Notes under the pieces: model-generated | Databases searched by the model: none | Told to the model about the DNA's origin: nothing | The model's input: the letters and a program-made list of their open reading frames with translations, nothing else | Program-made: the position numbers and the translations under genes | NCBI GenBank assembly: GCA_964615765.1 | Contig: CAZTQN010000042.1 | Coordinates: forward strand, 1 to 28,790 | Source of the DNA: CAZTQN01 sp964615765 | Lineage (GTDB): Bacteria > Planctomycetota > Phycisphaerae > Phycisphaerales > UBA1924 | Direction: 5' to 3' | Length of the DNA stretch: 28,790 bases | Part shown: in pieces, positions 6,152 through 14,369 of the stretch | How the letters are laid out: every line of letters begins with the position of its first letter | Position numbering within the stretch: position 1 is the stretch's first letter

Positions 6152-8101
6152 TCACCCGATGGTGAACGTGCCGAGCACCCCGGCCGGGGCCGCGTTGAGC
6201 CGATTATCGAGGATCCCGTTGGGCCGAATGGAGATGGTGTACGTGCCGGCCTCGGAGGGTTTGAACGCGCCGCCAAAGGTACGTGAGACAACCACCAGCA
6301 GGCGAGATTCGGTGCCCTGAAATGGGCGGAAGTCGAAAGAGGACGGCGCGACCAACGAAGTGGACATAGATCGCATGCCCGGGCCCGTAATCTGGAGTAA
6401 CCGTCCGGCCGAGGACTTGGAAAAGTCGCTGAGTTCCGTTTGCGCGACGACATCCACGGCGAAGATCACTTGACGTGTGGTGACGCGCAGGTTCCGGAGC
6501 GTCGCCGTCGGCGCCGGCACGTTCACGCTGAAGCGTGGGTCGCGGCGCCAATCCACCGTCTGATTCCCGATGCGGAGAGTGGTGGACTGGTAGAACCTGT
6601 CCGAGTAGTACCCCGCCAGCACCCGCGAGTTGGGCGAGATGGTCCCGCCGACGTTGAGGGTCTCAATGCGGGACTCCCCGCCGTTGATGAATCGATATTG
6701 GCCCGTGTCCCCGATCGGCTCGCGGCCTACCGCCACCGTGGAGTTGACCACGTTGCGTGCGACGGTGAGCGACATGTTCGCGGCAAAGTACCGGTCCGCC
6801 GCCTCGCCCTCGCCGCCGAGAGCGAAGTCGCTGCCGAGGTCAAGCCCGGCGGTGATAGTCGCGTTGCTCAGATCTCGCCCGATCGAGAACTGCGGCCCAC
6901 CGCGGGAGATCACCGTGCCGGAGAGGTTGCCCTGAACATTGACGTTCAATGCGTTTGCACGCGCGACCAGCCGGAAGGCGGGCGTGGTGGTCCATACGTT
7001 GAATGTGGCCACGTCGGTGTTGGAGAGCACGGTCCCGGCGAACGTCCCAAAGTACTCGACCGTGTCGACGTATTCGGCCCGGATAACGCCTTCGAACCTC
7101 GTCCGCCGAAGCACGTTCCCTACGCCCGTCAGATACGAGAGGTTCTCGGTCTCGATCACGCCGTACCCGGGCGTTGCGACCGTCCATGACCGGAAGTACA
7201 CGTACAATGTGGAGTCCGGGGCGACGATGTTCAGATCGCGGGCGTCTCGGACCTGGATCGTGGTTGTTCCGGACAGGTTCAGCGTGGTTGGCGTGCGCAC
7301 GTCGCGCAGACCGACGAAGTTGGTCGGGCCATCGATTTGGATCGGTCCGTACAGATCGCAGAAGCGGCAATCGATCCGGCTGATCGCACCGTCGATCCGC
7401 AGACCGGCGAGCGGGATTACCGCGTTCTGGCTCGACGAGATGGACAGACGCGAACTTCGGTTTGTTCCAATGACACGGACGTCGAAGCGCCCGTCGACCA
7501 TCCGTACCTCGCCCCGGCCCGGGCCAACCAACTGAAAAGCGGCGAACGCGTTGCGCTGACCCGCGAGCGGCAGCGTGGTGATCAACGGCCGCGTTGCGCC
7601 CGTGTTCCCGAACATCGCGACCACTTCATACGCCGCGCCCGTCGCCGCGAGATTGTTCGCCGGGGTGCCGTCCGAGGCCTGGTACCGGCCGGACACCTCC
7701 GCGAACACCCGGTATCGGCTGCCCAGCGCAAAGGTCGATGGCACCGTCCCGCGCACGGTCCGCTCGTAAACGTCCGGCGTATCGCCAAAGAAGCTCACGT
7801 TTCCGCGATCCTCTCCGAAGAAGACCAGATCCCACGCGGCGGGCGCCACCGCGTCCTCCGGAGACAGATACACCCGGAGTTCGTGCCCGGCCACATCCGG
7901 CTCGGTGTCTTCCGTCAGCGTGCGCGTCACGCGCACCCGGACGTCAACGACCGAGTTTGGGACCAGCACGCCCGCGGTGAGCACCGGCTCCCCGATGATC
8001 TCAATACCCAGATCCGCCGCCATGAGCGTCCGCGCTTCGAGCGCGTCCATCGGCGCAAACTGCGTGCCCGACAAACCTCGCATCTGACGTGCTGCCCGCA
8101 T
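6152..8101 (-). CDS. Surface/secreted protein with LEPR-XLL-type N-terminal motif
   Basis: 649 residues. The start at 8101 is preferred over 8245 because AAGGTGGAG lies 7 nt upstream. Residues 21-30 read LEARTLMAAD, a degenerate form of the LEPR-XLL motif that marks the N-terminus of many planctomycete exported giant proteins. The rest is Thr/Val/Ser/Gly-rich beta structure. Residues ~230-500 resemble a beta-helix, with recurrent short strands such as 'NVNVQGNLSGTVISRGG', 'FSIGRDLSNATITAG' and 'LTVARNVVNSTVAVG'. The C-terminus ('GTYTISIRPNGI...NAAPAGVLGTFTIG') is the type of terminal strand pair seen in other planctomycete surface proteins. No catalytic motif is visible. The likely role is an extracellular structural or adhesive protein; the substrate is unknown. 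Confidence 0.8.
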   Translation of the reverse strand: MRAARQMRGLSGTQFAPMDALEARTLMAADLGIEIIGEPVLTAGVLVPNSVVDVRVRVTRTLTEDTEPDVAGHELRVYLSPEDAVAPAAWDLVFFGEDRGNVSFFGDTPDVYERTVRGTVPSTFALGSRYRVFAEVSGRYQASDGTPANNLAATGAAYEVVAMFGNTGATRPLITTLPLAGQRNAFAAFQLVGPGRGEVRMVDGRFDVRVIGTNRSSRLSISSSQNAVIPLAGLRIDGAISRIDCRFCDLYGPIQIDGPTNFVGLRDVRTPTTLNLSGTTTIQVRDARDLNIVAPDSTLYVYFRSWTVATPGYGVIETENLSYLTGVGNVLRRTRFEGVIRAEYVDTVEYFGTFAGTVLSNTDVATFNVWTTTPAFRLVARANALNVNVQGNLSGTVISRGGPQFSIGRDLSNATITAGLDLGSDFALGGEGEAADRYFAANMSLTVARNVVNSTVAVGREPIGDTGQYRFINGGESRIETLNVGGTISPNSRVLAGYYSDRFYQSTTLRIGNQTVDWRRDPRFSVNVPAPTATLRNLRVTTRQVIFAVDVVAQTELSDFSKSSAGRLLQITGPGMRSMSTSLVAPSSFDFRPFQGTESRLLVVVSRTFGGAFKPSEAGTYTISIRPNGILDNRLNAAPAGVLGTFTIG

Positions 8102-8619
8102 GCGTGTGCTCCACCTTGAAAAATGACCGCGAACCGACCACGCCCGGACCCGCCCGCCCGCCGATGCGGCGCATCGTAAACGAACGCATATGCGTGGCGA
8201 TCGAAGTTCTGTCAAAGTGTTCAAATCAGTCGCGCGAAAACTCACATTTCACAATCGGGCCACATGCGGACGAGTCAACGCACGTTGAACGGTGTGATGT
8301 TCTGTGGAAGTTTTGGCCACTCGGCGTGGCGGCCCTCGCGATTGCTCACGCGTCTCGCAGCGCACTCAGCGGCCGCCCGCGCCAGGTGATTGCGAGTACG
8401 TCCGAAAACACCCCTTCACTGCGCGCGCCGCCGGTTCTGGGTCGCGCGGCCGTCCGCGAATAATTGGTCCGTCGGGGGATATCTCAACTTCTTGCTGAAA
8501 AAGCACTTACGTACCCATCCCGGGGAGCGGGTGGAGCGAACACTCTGCCCGCGTGGGCGTCCGGCCCGCTTGTGTTTCGGCGGCCGGGCCCACGCGTTCA
8601 CCTTGGGAGAGGGAGAGAG
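8102..8619. other. 518-nt divergent intergenic region
   Basis: The stretch separates the minus-strand LEPR gene from the plus-strand PEP-CTERM gene. About 8180-8310 is visibly richer in A and T than the neighbourhood and holds a promoter candidate and palindromes for the minus-strand gene. Two short inverted repeats lie at 8162-8176 (CGATGC-GGC-GCATCG) and 8184-8195 (ACGCATATGCGT). On the plus strand, GAATAATT at 8458-8465 is the only -10-like sequence I see for the PEP-CTERM gene. No convincing gene is present. Confidence 0.6.
8184..8215 (-). promoter_or_regulatory. Putative promoter with palindromic operator for the LEPR-type gene
   Basis: On the minus strand a perfect TTGACA (8215-8210) is followed 17 nt later by CATATG (8192-8187), a weak -10. 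The 12-bp perfect palindrome ACGCATATGCGT (8184-8195) overlaps that -10 position, as a repressor site would. The leader to the start codon would be about 80 nt. Confidence 0.4.
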
Positions 8620-9222
8620 ATGTCATCCCGTTTTGTTCTCGCCGCGCTCGCGGCGGTCGCCGGCTCGGTCCTCGCGGCCCCGGCTCTCGCCACCACCACC
8701 GTCGCCGCCTTCAGCGACCCCACCGCCGGGTCGCCCGCCCCCACGCCGCTGTTCGCCTTCGACGGCGCCACGCTCACCGGCGGGTGGTCCGGCTCGGGCC
8801 TCACGCTGAACACCCTGGCCGGGTCGTACAGCAACGTCCACTTCACCGTCACGCCGCTCGCGGCGACGCCTGTGTTCGGCACGATCTTCGTGCTCACCGG
8901 CGGGGCGATTTCCTTCACCGACGCCTTCAGCAACCCGCTCCTGCAGATCACCTTCAACTCCGGCCAGCTCGTCACCCCGTCCGGCTTCGGCGCGTCCGAC
9001 TTCGTGGGCCAGGGCGTGACCTTCTCCGGCCCGATCCTCTCGGGCTTCGCCAGCGTCAGCAACGAGACGTTCGCCTTCAGCTTCGCCAACCCCACCGGCA
9101 CGCCGACGAACTACACCGCGACCGCCTCGTTCACGTCCTCGGCGGATGTCGTCGTCCCCGCGCCCGCCTCGGTTGGTCTGCTGGGCCTGGCCGGCCTGGC
9201 GCTGGCCCGGCGTCGTCGGTAA
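8620..9222 (+). CDS. PEP-CTERM sorting-domain exported protein
   Basis: 200 residues from ATG 8620, which follows a very purine-rich ribosome binding region (GGGAGAGGGAGAGAG). Residues 1-24 are a signal peptide (SSRFVLAALAAVAGSVLAAPALA). The body is Thr/Ser/Gly/Phe-rich beta structure without Cys. The C-terminus has the three parts of a PEP-CTERM tail: VPAPAS (variant of VPEPAS), a hydrophobic segment (VGLLGLAGLALA) and a closing Arg cluster (RRRR). Such tails are processed by an exosortase and direct proteins to the envelope or extracellular matrix. No exosortase gene is in this window. A 13-bp hairpin follows the gene. Confidence 0.88.
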   Translation: MSSRFVLAALAAVAGSVLAAPALATTTVAAFSDPTAGSPAPTPLFAFDGATLTGGWSGSGLTLNTLAGSYSNVHFTVTPLAATPVFGTIFVLTGGAISFTDAFSNPLLQITFNSGQLVTPSGFGASDFVGQGVTFSGPILSGFASVSNETFAFSFANPTGTPTNYTATASFTSSADVVVPAPASVGLLGLAGLALARRRR

Positions 9223-9262
9223 CCGCGTTTTCCCCCGAAACGGGGCTGTGACCAAAACCCAT

Positions 9263-9294
9263 GACGCCGCGGCGCCTTGATGCGCCGCGGCGTC
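9263..9294 (+). terminator. Hairpin after the PEP-CTERM gene
   Basis: A perfect 13-bp stem, GACGCCGCGGCGC (9263-9275) with GCGCCGCGGCGTC (9282-9294), has loop CTTGAT and is followed by TGTCATTCC. The T run is weak, but the stem strength and its position 40 nt after the stop favour a terminator. Confidence 0.65.
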
Positions 9295-9705
9295 TGTCAT
9301 TCCGACAGGTCGCTGCCGGGCCGGGTTGTGTCCGCCTTCATCGCCCGCCGATGCACCATCACGGACGCGGCTGCACGTGGTCCGCACGGATGTCGCGTGG
9401 TCTGAAGGACCCCGGCACGCCGCGTGCTACCCACGCTCAGACTCGACGCACCCTTCTGCGTCGCGCAACGTACCGGTGTCACCGGAATCCTGCCCGCTTC
9501 CTTGGGCGAACCGGAGAGTGGCGGCCTGCGGAGAAGGCTGGACTTTCGCCTACCGTTGGCCGATCAAGCCCGTTCACGGGACGCGGCTTCAGACACCGCG
9601 GCTAGGAACGCGCACACAGCACGGTCTGGTCAGGGCTTACCCCCGGATCCGGCCATCGCGGGACGGCGGCGACGCCGATTGCACCCCGCAGAGAGGCGTT
9701 CGTCG
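9295..9705 (+). other. 411-nt upstream region of clpC
   Basis: No gene is convincing here; the clpC frame is open upstream to about 9424, but the residues do not resemble ClpC. Two inverted repeats stand out: CGACGCA-CCCTTC-TGCGTCG (9444-9463), a 7-bp hairpin, and CCGGTG-T-CACCGG (9473-9485), an operator-like symmetric site. I see no CIRCE element, CtsR-type heptad repeat, tRNA or known structured RNA. The length suggests a regulated leader or an unrecognised small RNA. Confidence 0.45.
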
Positions 9706-12276
9706 ATGTTCGAGCGATTCACAGATCGGGCGCGCAAGGTCATGGCGCTGGCGAACCAGGAAGCCCAGCGGTTCAACCACGAATACATCGGGACCGAGCA
9801 CATCCTGCTCGGCCTCGTCAAGGAAGGCTCCGGCGTCGGGGCCAATGTCCTCAAGAACCTCGACGTGGACCTGCGCAAGGTCCGTCACGAGGTCGAGAAG
9901 CTCGTCAAGAGCGGGCCCGACATGGTTACCATGGGGAAACTGCCGCAGACCCCGCGGGCCAAGAAGGTCATCGAGTACGCGATCGAAGAGGCCCGCAACC
10001 TCAATCACAACTACGTCGGCACCGAGCACCTGCTGCTCGGGCTGCTGCGTGAGCACGACGGCGTGGCGGCCCAGGTTCTCATGAACCTCGGCCTCAAGCT
10101 CGAGGAAGTCCGCGAGGAGGTGCTGAACCTGCTCGGCGCCGGCACCGAGAGCGAGGAGAACACCTCCGCCGGCGGGTCGACGCCGGCCGCCCCCGGGGCC
10201 GCGAGCGAGCCGTCCGCCCCTGCGTCGGGCGCGCCCGGCGAGCGGGCCGGCAAGGGCAAGAGCAAGACCCCGGCGCTGGACAGCTTCGGGCGCGACCTGA
10301 CGGAACTGGCCCGCGAGACGCAGCTGGACCCGGTCATCGGGCGCGCCAACGAGATCGAGCGTCTGGTGCAGGTCCTGTGCCGCCGCACGAAGAACAACCC
10401 GGTGCTGCTGGGCGAGGCGGGCGTGGGCAAGACGGCGATCGTCGAGGGCCTGGCCCAGCGGATCGTCGCGGGCGAGGTGCCCGACATCCTGCACGAGAAG
10501 CGCCTGGTGGTGCTGGACCTGGCGATGATGGTCGCGGGGACGAAGTACCGCGGGCAGTTCGAAGAGCGGATCAAGGCGGTGATGAACGAAGTCCGCCGGG
10601 CGGGCAACGTGATGCTGTTCATCGACGAACTGCACACGCTGGTGGGCGCGGGCGGGGCGGAGGGCGCGATCGACGCGTCCAACGTGCTCAAGCCGGCCCT
10701 GGCCCGCGGCGAGATCCAGTGCATCGGGGCCACGACCTTCGACGAGTACCGCAAGTACATCGAGAAGGACGCGGCATTGGCCCGGCGCTTCCAGGCGATC
10801 CCGGTCGACCCGCCGAGCAACGAGCAGACCATCGAGATCCTCAAGGGTCTGCGCGACAAGTACGAGCAGCACCACCGCGTGCAGATCACCGACGAGGCGA
10901 TCAAGTCGGCGGTGGAGCTGTCGGGCCGGTACATCTCCGGGCGCGTGCAGCCGGACAAGTCGATCGACGTGATCGACGAGGCGGGGGCGCGGGTGCGGAT
11001 CCGGTCGATGAGCAAGCCGCCGAACCTGGCGGACCTCGAGGGCGACATCGAGCGGCTGACGATCGAGAAGGACGAGGCCGTGAAGGCGGCGGACTACGAG
11101 AAGGCCGCCGAGCTGCGGGACCGGGCCGAGCAGCTGCGCCGCGAGAAGGAGACGATCCAGAAGCAGTGGCGCGAGAAGACCAAGGAGGTCTCGGGCATCG
11201 TCGATGAGGAAGTCATCGGCGAGGTGGTCAGCAAGATGACCGGCGTGCCGCTGAAGCGGATGGACAAGGACGAAGCCAAGCGTCTGCTGGAGCTCGAGGC
11301 CGAGCTGCACAAGAAGGTGGTCTCGCAGGACGACGCGATCAAGGCGATCTCGAAGGCGATCCGGCGTGCCCGGGCCGGCCTGAAGGACCCGAAGCGTCCG
11401 ATGGGCTCGTTCATCTTCTGCGGGCCTTCGGGCGTTGGGAAGACGCTGGTCGCGAAGACGCTGGCCGAGTTCATGTTCGGCGACGAAGAGGCGCTGATCA
11501 CGCTCGACATGTCCGAGTACATGGAGAAGCACAACGTCAGCCGCCTGGTCGGCGCGCCCCCGGGGTACGTCGGCTACGAAGAGGGCGGTCAGCTGACGGA
11601 GCGCGTCCGCCGTCGTCCCTACAGCGTGATCCTGCTCGACGAAGTCGAGAAGGCGCACCCGGACGTGTTCAACATGCTGCTGCAGATCATGGAAGAAGGC
11701 CGCCTGACCGACTCGTTCGGTCGCAACGTCGACTTCCGCAACTGCATCGTGATCATGACCTCGAACATCGGGGCCGACCTGATCAAGGGCGGCGGGGGCT
11801 TCGGCTTCCAGCGCCGGACCGACTCGACGGACTTCGATAACATCAAGACGATCCTGATGAAGGAGATCGAGCGGTTCTTCCGCCCCGAGTTCATCAACCG
11901 TCTTGACGACGTGATCGTCTTCCGCCCGCTGACGAAGGAAAACCTCAACCAGATCGTCGAGTACGAGACGACGAAGGTCGCGCAGCGGCTCAGCCACCAG
12001 GGCATCCACCTCACCCTCGACCAGAAGGCGAAGGACTTCCTGATCGAGAAGGGCTACAACCCGGACTTCGGGGCCCGCCCGCTGCGTCGCGCGGTGGGCA
12101 CCTACATCGAAGACCCGCTGAGCGAGATGCTGCTGTCGGGCGGGTTCAAGCCGCCGTGCAACCTGAAGGTCACGCGCCGCGACGGCGCCGACGGCAAGCC
12201 CGAGGAGCACCTCTACTTCGACTCGACGCCCGCGCCGGTCGAGCCGTCTCCGAAGCCGGCGACGGCGAGCGCCTGA
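9706..12276 (+). CDS. clpC: ATP-dependent Clp protease ATP-binding subunit ClpC
   Basis: 856 residues from ATG 9706 (GAGAGG nine nt upstream). The start matches the ClpC N-terminus (MFERFTDRARKVMALANQEA). There are two N-domain repeats (IGTEHILLGL and VGTEHLLLGL), an Ala/Pro linker (~150-185), AAA1 with Walker A GEAGVGKT (236-243) and Walker B FIDEL (305-309), a UVR-type coiled segment (~452-487, 'DYEKAAELRDRAEQLRREKE'), and AAA2 with Walker A GPSGVGKT (573-580) and LLDEVEKAH. The short middle domain with UVR separates it from ClpB. F699-G-F701 sits at the expected ClpP-docking loop, so it should unfold substrates for ClpP. It is followed by a strong terminator, so it appears monocistronic; no clpP, mcsA/B or ctsR is adjacent. 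Confidence 0.96.
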   Translation: MFERFTDRARKVMALANQEAQRFNHEYIGTEHILLGLVKEGSGVGANVLKNLDVDLRKVRHEVEKLVKSGPDMVTMGKLPQTPRAKKVIEYAIEEARNLNHNYVGTEHLLLGLLREHDGVAAQVLMNLGLKLEEVREEVLNLLGAGTESEENTSAGGSTPAAPGAASEPSAPASGAPGERAGKGKSKTPALDSFGRDLTELARETQLDPVIGRANEIERLVQVLCRRTKNNPVLLGEAGVGKTAIVEGLAQRIVAGEVPDILHEKRLVVLDLAMMVAGTKYRGQFEERIKAVMNEVRRAGNVMLFIDELHTLVGAGGAEGAIDASNVLKPALARGEIQCIGATTFDEYRKYIEKDAALARRFQAIPVDPPSNEQTIEILKGLRDKYEQHHRVQITDEAIKSAVELSGRYISGRVQPDKSIDVIDEAGARVRIRSMSKPPNLADLEGDIERLTIEKDEAVKAADYEKAAELRDRAEQLRREKETIQKQWREKTKEVSGIVDEEVIGEVVSKMTGVPLKRMDKDEAKRLLELEAELHKKVVSQDDAIKAISKAIRRARAGLKDPKRPMGSFIFCGPSGVGKTLVAKTLAEFMFGDEEALITLDMSEYMEKHNVSRLVGAPPGYVGYEEGGQLTERVRRRPYSVILLDEVEKAHPDVFNMLLQIMEEGRLTDSFGRNVDFRNCIVIMTSNIGADLIKGGGGFGFQRRTDSTDFDNIKTILMKEIERFFRPEFINRLDDVIVFRPLTKENLNQIVEYETTKVAQRLSHQGIHLTLDQKAKDFLIEKGYNPDFGARPLRRAVGTYIEDPLSEMLLSGGFKPPCNLKVTRRDGADGKPEEHLYFDSTPAPVEPSPKPATASA

Positions 12277-12306
12277 CCTCGGGGCAACATCCAGCGTTCA
12301 TGTGTT

Positions 12307-12341
12307 CCAGGCCCGGAGGCGACTCCGGGCCTGGTTGTTTT
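12307..12341 (+). terminator. Intrinsic terminator of clpC
   Basis: A perfect 12-bp stem, CCAGGCCCGGAG (12307-12318) with CTCCGGGCCTGG (12323-12334), loop GCGA, is followed by TTGTTTT. It lies 30 nt after the clpC stop. Confidence 0.93.
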
Positions 12342-12348
12342 CCGGGAC

Positions 12349-12366
12349 GCATGTGAACTCACATGC
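12349..12366. promoter_or_regulatory. 18-nt inverted repeat upstream of the ABC permease
   Basis: GCATGTGA-AC-TCACATGC is a perfect inverted repeat with 8-nt arms and a 2-nt centre, located 57 nt before the permease ATG and ~44 nt upstream of its -10-like hexamer. It looks like a dimeric repressor or activator site. It contains TGTGA and TCACA, but the spacing of 2 nt does not fit a CRP site. Confidence 0.45.
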
Positions 12367-12409
12367 CGCCCGTCGGCGGGGAGACTGACACCGCGGCGTC
12401 GATGCCCGG

Positions 12410-12415
12410 TACCAT
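12410..12415 (+). promoter_or_regulatory. -10-like TACCAT upstream of the ABC permease
   Basis: TACCAT ends 8 nt before ATG 12424 and no Shine-Dalgarno lies in the gap, which fits a leaderless or nearly leaderless transcript. Confidence 0.4.
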
Positions 12416-12423
12416 CCCCGGCT

Positions 12424-14304
12424 ATGCCCGTTTTCCTTCGCTGGCTGTTGCGACTTGGCCCGATCAATCCGATCGCGGTGCGCATTGTGCAGGGCGGCTC
12501 ACGCCGCAAGCGGCACTTGTACATCCGGTCGATCTACCTCGGCGCCCTCATCGTCACGCTGCTGTACCTGCTGCTGGTGCAGGCGGGGCCGGGCAACCTG
12601 GACTATCGCAAACTCGCGGGGGCGGCGTCGGCGAGTTTTCAGTACGTGGCGTACTTGCAGATCGGGCTGATCTGCCTGATCGCCCCGGTGTTCATGGCCG
12701 GCGCGATCGCGCAGGAGGCCAACCCGCGCACGTGGGACATCATGCTCACGACCCCGCTGAGCGCGGGCGAGATCGTGCTGGGCAACTTGTTCGGGCGGCT
12801 GTTCTTTATTCTGGCGCTGCTGCTGTCGAGCCTGCCGCTGTTTGCGCTGACGCAGTACTTCGGCGGGGTGCCGGGGAGTTCGATCTTCGCGAGTTACGCG
12901 ATCGCGGCGTGTGCCGCGCTGCTGGTGGGGGCGATGGCGATCGCGCTGTCCGTCAGCCGCCTGGTCGGCAAGCGGGCGGTGTTCGCGTTTTATGTCTGCG
13001 TCGTGAGCGCGATCGCGCTGACGTGGGCGATCGACACGATCTTCGGCTCGGGGCGGGTGTCGTGGATGACGGCGGTCAACCCGTTTCTGGCGCTCAAGGC
13101 GCTGCTGGATCCGACGGGGTATCCGCGTGCCGCGCCGGGGTCGCAGGTCGGGCTGGCCGCGTGGTTTCTTGAGCGCCCGGTGACGACCTGGTGCCTGCTG
13201 TCGGCCGGTGTGAGCGCGGTGCTGATGGCGGCGTCGACGGTGACGGTCCGCATCGGCGGGATCGCCGGGCTGGGCGGGATCGGCGGGCGCGAGGGGGGTG
13301 GGGGGGGCAAGGCCCCGTGGTACCGGCGGCTGTTCGGGCTCTCGGCCCGCGGCGCCGAGCATCGGGCCCCGCGCAGCGTTTGGCACAACCCCATCGCCTG
13401 GCGCGAGGCCAGCGCCCGCAACGCCACGCTCGGGCGCATGGCGGCAAGGTGGCTGTTCATCGCGCTGGGCGGGCTATTCGGCGTCGGGCTGGTGGTGTAC
13501 TTCGCGATGGGGCGGATGGACGCGCTGGCGTTCCGGACCGCGCTGCTGTACACGGTGCTGGGCGAACTGGCCGTGCTGACGCTGGTGGCGCTGAACATGT
13601 CGGCGACCGCCGTGGCGCGGGAGCGCGAGGACGGCACGCTGGACCTGTTGCTGACGACGCCGATCACGGCGGCGGCGTATCTCAACGGCAAGGTGCAGGG
13701 GATGGTGGCCTATTTGCTGCCGCTGCTCGCCGTGCCGATCGGGACGCTGCTGATCGCCGGGCTGTACGTCGGGCTGGTGATGGCGGGGCTGCTGAAGCAC
13801 GCGACGGGCGTGATCGTGCCGTACACCCCGCCGACGACGGGGGCGACGGCGGTGACGCTCAACATGCCCGCCGTGCTCCCGGAAGCGGGGCTCCTGGCGG
13901 CGGCGGTGACGGTCCCGTTCATCGCGGCGTGCTGCATGGTCGGACTGAACTGGTCGCTCAAGAGCAAGGGGTCGATCGGCTCGGTGGTCGCCACGGTGGG
14001 CGTGGTGATCGTGGTCGCGGGGATCGTGGGGCTGTGCGCCTCCCGCGGCGGGTCCGACTTGCCGCTGGTCGGGCCTGCGATCAGCGCGCTGAGCCCGGCG
14101 ACGCTGGTGTTCGCCGTCGTCGAGCCGGAGGTCGCGATGAACGCGACCGTCAACTCGCCGAACGGGCTGGGCGTGTCGCGGATCGGGCTGGTGATCGGGT
14201 GCGTGCTCTCGGCGGGGATCGCGATGGGCGTGGTGTACGCGCTCAGGTCGAGCATGGTGCACAACTTCGACATGACGGTTCGCCGCCTGGCCGGAATCGC
14301 CTGA
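12424..14304 (+). CDS. ABC-2-type transporter permease with two repeated units
   Basis: 626 residues with many hydrophobic segments. The protein has two related halves. Each opens with an NPI segment next to an amphipathic basic stretch (INPIAVRIVQGG; HNPIAWREASARN) and contains the same loop: 'IAQEANPRTWDIMLTTPLSAGEI' in the first, 'VAREREDGTLDLLLTTPITAAAY' in the second. That [E]xxxxTxDxLLTTP loop is typical of ABC-2/gliding-type permeases that pair with an ATPase, so this is probably an internally duplicated permease of an export system in the inner membrane. No ATP-binding subunit is adjacent. The cytoplasmic loop between the halves contains a Gly-rich run encoded by a G6-T-G8 tract (13293-13307), a potentially slippery site. 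The substrate is unknown. Confidence 0.82.
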   Translation: MPVFLRWLLRLGPINPIAVRIVQGGSRRKRHLYIRSIYLGALIVTLLYLLLVQAGPGNLDYRKLAGAASASFQYVAYLQIGLICLIAPVFMAGAIAQEANPRTWDIMLTTPLSAGEIVLGNLFGRLFFILALLLSSLPLFALTQYFGGVPGSSIFASYAIAACAALLVGAMAIALSVSRLVGKRAVFAFYVCVVSAIALTWAIDTIFGSGRVSWMTAVNPFLALKALLDPTGYPRAAPGSQVGLAAWFLERPVTTWCLLSAGVSAVLMAASTVTVRIGGIAGLGGIGGREGGGGGKAPWYRRLFGLSARGAEHRAPRSVWHNPIAWREASARNATLGRMAARWLFIALGGLFGVGLVVYFAMGRMDALAFRTALLYTVLGELAVLTLVALNMSATAVAREREDGTLDLLLTTPITAAAYLNGKVQGMVAYLLPLLAVPIGTLLIAGLYVGLVMAGLLKHATGVIVPYTPPTTGATAVTLNMPAVLPEAGLLAAAVTVPFIAACCMVGLNWSLKSKGSIGSVVATVGVVIVVAGIVGLCASRGGSDLPLVGPAISALSPATLVFAVVEPEVAMNATVNSPNGLGVSRIGLVIGCVLSAGIAMGVVYALRSSMVHNFDMTVRRLAGIA

Positions 14305-14358
14305 GCGCGAGGCTTCTTCGGCGGCTGTTCGGGCCCTGATGTGCCAGCACGGCGGCAC

Positions 14359-14364
14359 TACACT
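14359..14364 (+). promoter_or_regulatory. -10-like TACACT for the methyltransferase gene
   Basis: TACACT ends 5 nt before ATG 14370; the gap is CCCCA and contains no ribosome binding site. It is identical in hexamer to the holA and phosphatase cases. Confidence 0.48.
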
Positions 14365-14369
14365 CCCCA

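Noticed and set aside
8089..8463. A 124-codon plus-strand frame in the divergent region
   Set aside because: It has no ribosome binding site, overlaps the start and promoter of the LEPR-type gene, and shows no protein-like pattern.
9295..9705. A known structured RNA (RNase P, SRP RNA, tmRNA, 6S) or tRNA upstream of clpC
   Set aside because: None of the conserved core sequences or a TPsiC-like arm can be found on reading either strand.
9637..12210. An 857-codon open frame on the minus strand across clpC
   Set aside because: It is the antisense shadow of a highly GC-biased real gene; its translation is Leu/Arg/Val/Asp/His-rich without any motif, while the plus strand encodes an intact ClpC.
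9706..12276. ClpB instead of ClpC
   Set aside because: The long coiled M-domain of ClpB is absent; a UVR segment and an FGF ClpP-docking loop are present.
12351..12364. CRP/FNR-type site (TGTGA...TCACA)
   Set aside because: The half-sites are separated by 2 nt, not the 6 nt of a CRP site; kept only as a generic operator candidate.
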